NCBI GenBank assembly: GCA_027625915.1
Contig: JANTQA010000032.1
Location: 3,596,001 to 3,660,000 of the forward strand
Direction of reading: 5' to 3'
Origin: Anaeramoeba flamelloides
Lineage: Eukaryota > Metamonada > Anaeramoebidae
DNA: 64,000 bases
Under the pieces are notes generated by a model that had not been told where the DNA came from, searched no databases, and saw only the letters and a program-made list of their open reading frames with translations. This document shows positions 61,285 through 64,000 of the stretch, one piece after another (position 1 is the stretch's first letter; every line of letters begins with the position of its first letter). Made by a program: the position numbers and the translations under genes.

Positions 61285-63844
61285 TGCTCTAAAGAGAATT
61301 ATATTTATTTATTTATCTAATCCTAAAACTTGTAATTTTTTAATTAATTTAAATTTTCTTTTGTAAATTGTGATTCTTGCTTAGCCAATTATTTCTTCAG
61401 TTTTATAGATAATTCTCGGGAAATGTAGGTTAATTAATAATGATTCTGTAATTTTCATATTAATTCATATAGCAATGTTTTTGAAATTAATAATCTAATT
61501 TTCAAAAAAAAAAATTATAATAAAAAAAAGTTAGAAATTCGAAAAATTATCGAAAATTGATTTTGTAATGAAAAATTTGATTTTTATTCATTTTTTGACC
61601 AGTAAAAATAAAAAGTTAATATATTTGATTTTCTTTTATCATTTTAACTAAAAGATAAAATTTCAAAAAATCTTTTTATAAATTTTCTCAGAAAAAACTC
61701 AAATGTTGCTTCATAAATTTATGATTAACAAATACAAAAAAATACAAAAAAAAATAAAAAAATGCAAAAAAAAAAAATGCAAAAAATAGTATAAAACAAG
61801 ATTTTTGTAGCATTTTAACATAAATTTTATTTCTAGCAAAGGTGTCCAAAAATTTTTTTGAATAAAAATTATTTTTTATAAATGACCTTTAAAGATTATT
61901 TCATAAATAATTAGAATAATAAACATGCTTTAAATAATAGTTGACATCTGTCTAAAATAAAACAAATAAATCCATAATTTTACTTAATAATAGAAAAACC
62001 CCAAATTCTTTTTGAATCATATTGTGAAAAAATAATATTCATTTTTATAGCCAATTGTAGATCCAAATAAAATTCAAATAGAAATCAAAATGATTTCTCT
62101 AAAATCATTTATAGTTTATCAACAGTATTTGAATGACATTTTTTTAAAAAGTGACTATATATCTTGTAATAATAAAAAATTGCAAATGAATTAGGTATCA
62201 AAAAAAAAATTGAATAAAAAAAAATTTATAAATGTGAATAAATGATTTAAATTTTGGAATTTCCAAAATTAATTTTTTCTACTTATATCCATTCAAAAAT
62301 ATATTTAACTTACTCCATATAATGGGTCCCTTTGACTAATAAATGGTTTATGATTAAATTAATCATCATTATGTTAAAAATAGTCTTGATTTTCAGGAAT
62401 ATTTACAAAAGATTTCTTTTCTTTTTTTGCGCAAATGTTTTTGAGTAAAAAAAAAGTATATTTCAGCCTGCTGAAAAAGATTAATTATCATAAGAAGGAT
62501 AGTTATAATTATAAAAATTCAAAAGTTATTTAAAAATTTTACAAATTAATTGTTGTTTTTATTATAAGATTGAAATTTAATTTTTCAAAAAAAAATTTTC
62601 TTGAAGATATTTGAGAATAAAGTTATTTTATACTCAAAATTCAAAATCTTTTTTTTTTCTGTCAAATATGATTTGGGTTGCTATAAGGATTCTTATTAAC
62701 AAGACCAAACAATTTGTTAAAAAAATTTTTTCAAATTGAAATTTTTTTTTCATTTTTAAAAACCAGAAATGACTTTTTTCAAACTTACAAGAATAAAAAA
62801 ATTATAAACAATAAATGTGAATTTCATTTATGAATTTTTAGTATCTTTTTATAAAATATCCTTTATTTAGTGGGTATATTTCCAATTAATTTTATTGTCT
62901 GAGATTTGAATTGAAATATTATTGATACAAAATACTAACAAAATAATTTTTTTTTTTTTTTTAATAAGGTAATGTTTTCCAAAAGAAAAGATAAAAATAT
63001 ATTTTCAAAATTTTCAAGAAATAACTTGGTTGTTAAAAAAAATAATATGTTACTTTTTTTAGTTTTATCTTGGAAACATGTCAATTTTGTATTTCAAAAA
63101 ATATACTCAAATGCATAAATTATTTAAATGTGGTTAACTCTTCCATCTCATTAGCCAAAATACACATTTCTAAAATAAAATTTTTAAAATATTTTCAAGA
63201 TTTCATATTATTTTGTATTTTATTGTTCCTTCTGATCAAATTACATATTTTTAAATTAATTTTCTTCATTTTGAAGAAATATAAAAAATATTTTTGATTT
63301 AAAAATGAAAAATTGTGTTAAATTGGATGATTTCCGAAATATGCTTTAATATGAAATTTTTTTTTGAAAGATGATTGACAAAATTAAAATATCAAAAGGA
63401 ATACAAATTTATTTCTGTTTTTTTAGATTTAGTTAAAAGTATCAGAAATTGAATAGATATTTTAATTATATTTTTTGATTAAAACTTGAAACTGCAAAAA
63501 AACATTTATTTTTTCGAAATAATTAATCCATTTTTTAAAGTATTAAACCAAGTAATATAAATTACACATAATTCTAATAAAAGTATACTTTTTATTATTC
63601 ATTTGTAGAAATAATTGTAAGATTAATTTGGATTATCAAATATTCAAATAAAAATTATTAAAAAAAAATTTTATAAAAGAAGATTTTCAAAAAGAATAAT
63701 ATCTCATTGGGTGCGTTTCGGGTTTTAATCTCGCTTTCTCATTTTAAATCAGAATATCGGTGTCCATCCTAAATGTTCATCAGTATATTTAAATACCACT
63801 CACCTATTAAATAATTCTCAAATGTACTAAATTTTTTTTTAAAG

Positions 63845-64000
63845 TATCATCAGTAACTCTAAAGTTGATTTTTTCTCAAAAGGTGAAGAAATTAAATCAA
63901 CCATTAAATATTTATTTTTAAAGAAAAAAGATAAAAAAGAGGATTATTTTGGTCTTGAAGACTTTACAGTCTCATTATTTTTTTTTTTCAATTTAATAAA
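63845..64000 (+). CDS. Possible exon running off the window end
   Basis: After a T-rich tract and AAAG, a frame stays open to the window edge: IISNSKVDFFSKGEEIKS followed by a Lys-rich stretch and DYFGLEDFTVSLF. Composition is more gene-like than the surrounding DNA, but no family is recognised, and the upstream exon was not found. Treat as a low-confidence partial gene. Confidence 0.25.

Larger units (their letters stand above)
60278..63844. other. Intergenic region with repeats
   Basis: No exon supported. Contains reversed tandem stem-loop modules (60780-60985) and the best-preserved family A MITE (61091-61284); otherwise AT-rich. Confidence 0.5.

Noticed and set aside
1..64000. CRISPR arrays, prokaryotic operons, IS elements, integrase genes
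   Set aside because: No regular direct repeat/spacer pattern and no prokaryotic gene organisation; repeated sequences here are inverted-repeat elements of eukaryotic MITE type.

Overview
The window is nuclear DNA from an AT-rich eukaryote. Intergenic DNA is full of homopolymer runs and (TA)n tracts. Genes are short-exon models with GT-AG introns, and stop codons follow the standard code (TAA in most genes, TGA in the INCENP gene). The protein set points to an anaerobic protist with a mitochondrion-related organelle. There is an [FeFe]-hydrogenase with an N-terminal presequence-like segment and a divergent VDAC-type porin, next to ordinary eukaryotic genes: PTPA, eL20, INCENP, bZIP, VPS52, an Akt-like kinase and a SIP5/DA2-like RING protein. 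An Anaeramoeba-like or other free-living anaerobic amoeboid lineage would fit. That is inference; the sequence only shows eukaryotic, AT-rich and hydrogenase-bearing.

Layout. 254-1915 (+) PTPA, two exons. 6632-7363 (-) ribosomal protein eL20, two exons. 14182-16806 (+) INCENP, two exons. 22696-23511 (-) bZIP factor, one exon. 29684-31878 (-) [FeFe]-hydrogenase, two exons. 33111-35791 (-) VPS52, two exons. 41412-47511 (+) PH-domain AGC kinase, five exons with one 4.25-kb intron. 50550-51686 (+) VDAC-like porin, two exons. 55180-56549 (+) SIP5/DA2-like RING protein, three exons. 59511-60277 (-) second eL20 gene, identical to the first in all coding sequence. Twelve introns were placed by joining reading frames at GT...AG sites and checking that the joined protein follows the known family.

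Between the genes lies a dense population of small non-coding inverted-repeat elements. Several begin with CAGT or CTGG and sit next to TA dinucleotides, as Tc1/mariner-type MITEs do. I distinguish at least eight families by their termini. One (family B, near 48.66 kb) sits inside another (family G), and the uninterrupted G copy at 4.35 kb acts as the empty site. Several are long foldbacks; the largest (32.09-33.03 kb) has arms of roughly 380 bp and lies between the hydrogenase and VPS52. A separate oddity is clusters of tandem stem-loop modules with CCTAG / CTAACG ends near 17.6, 18.1, 49.9 and 60.8 kb. No CRISPR array, tRNA, rRNA or prokaryotic operon was seen.

The genes do not form one pathway. 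Two belong to the presumed hydrogenosome (hydrogenase, porin). The rest are scattered housekeeping genes for phosphatase activation, translation, chromosome segregation, endosome-to-Golgi tethering, signalling and ubiquitination. The most notable observations are the twin eL20 genes, the tandem hairpin modules, the nested and foldback elements, and a base-composition step inside the hydrogenase gene.
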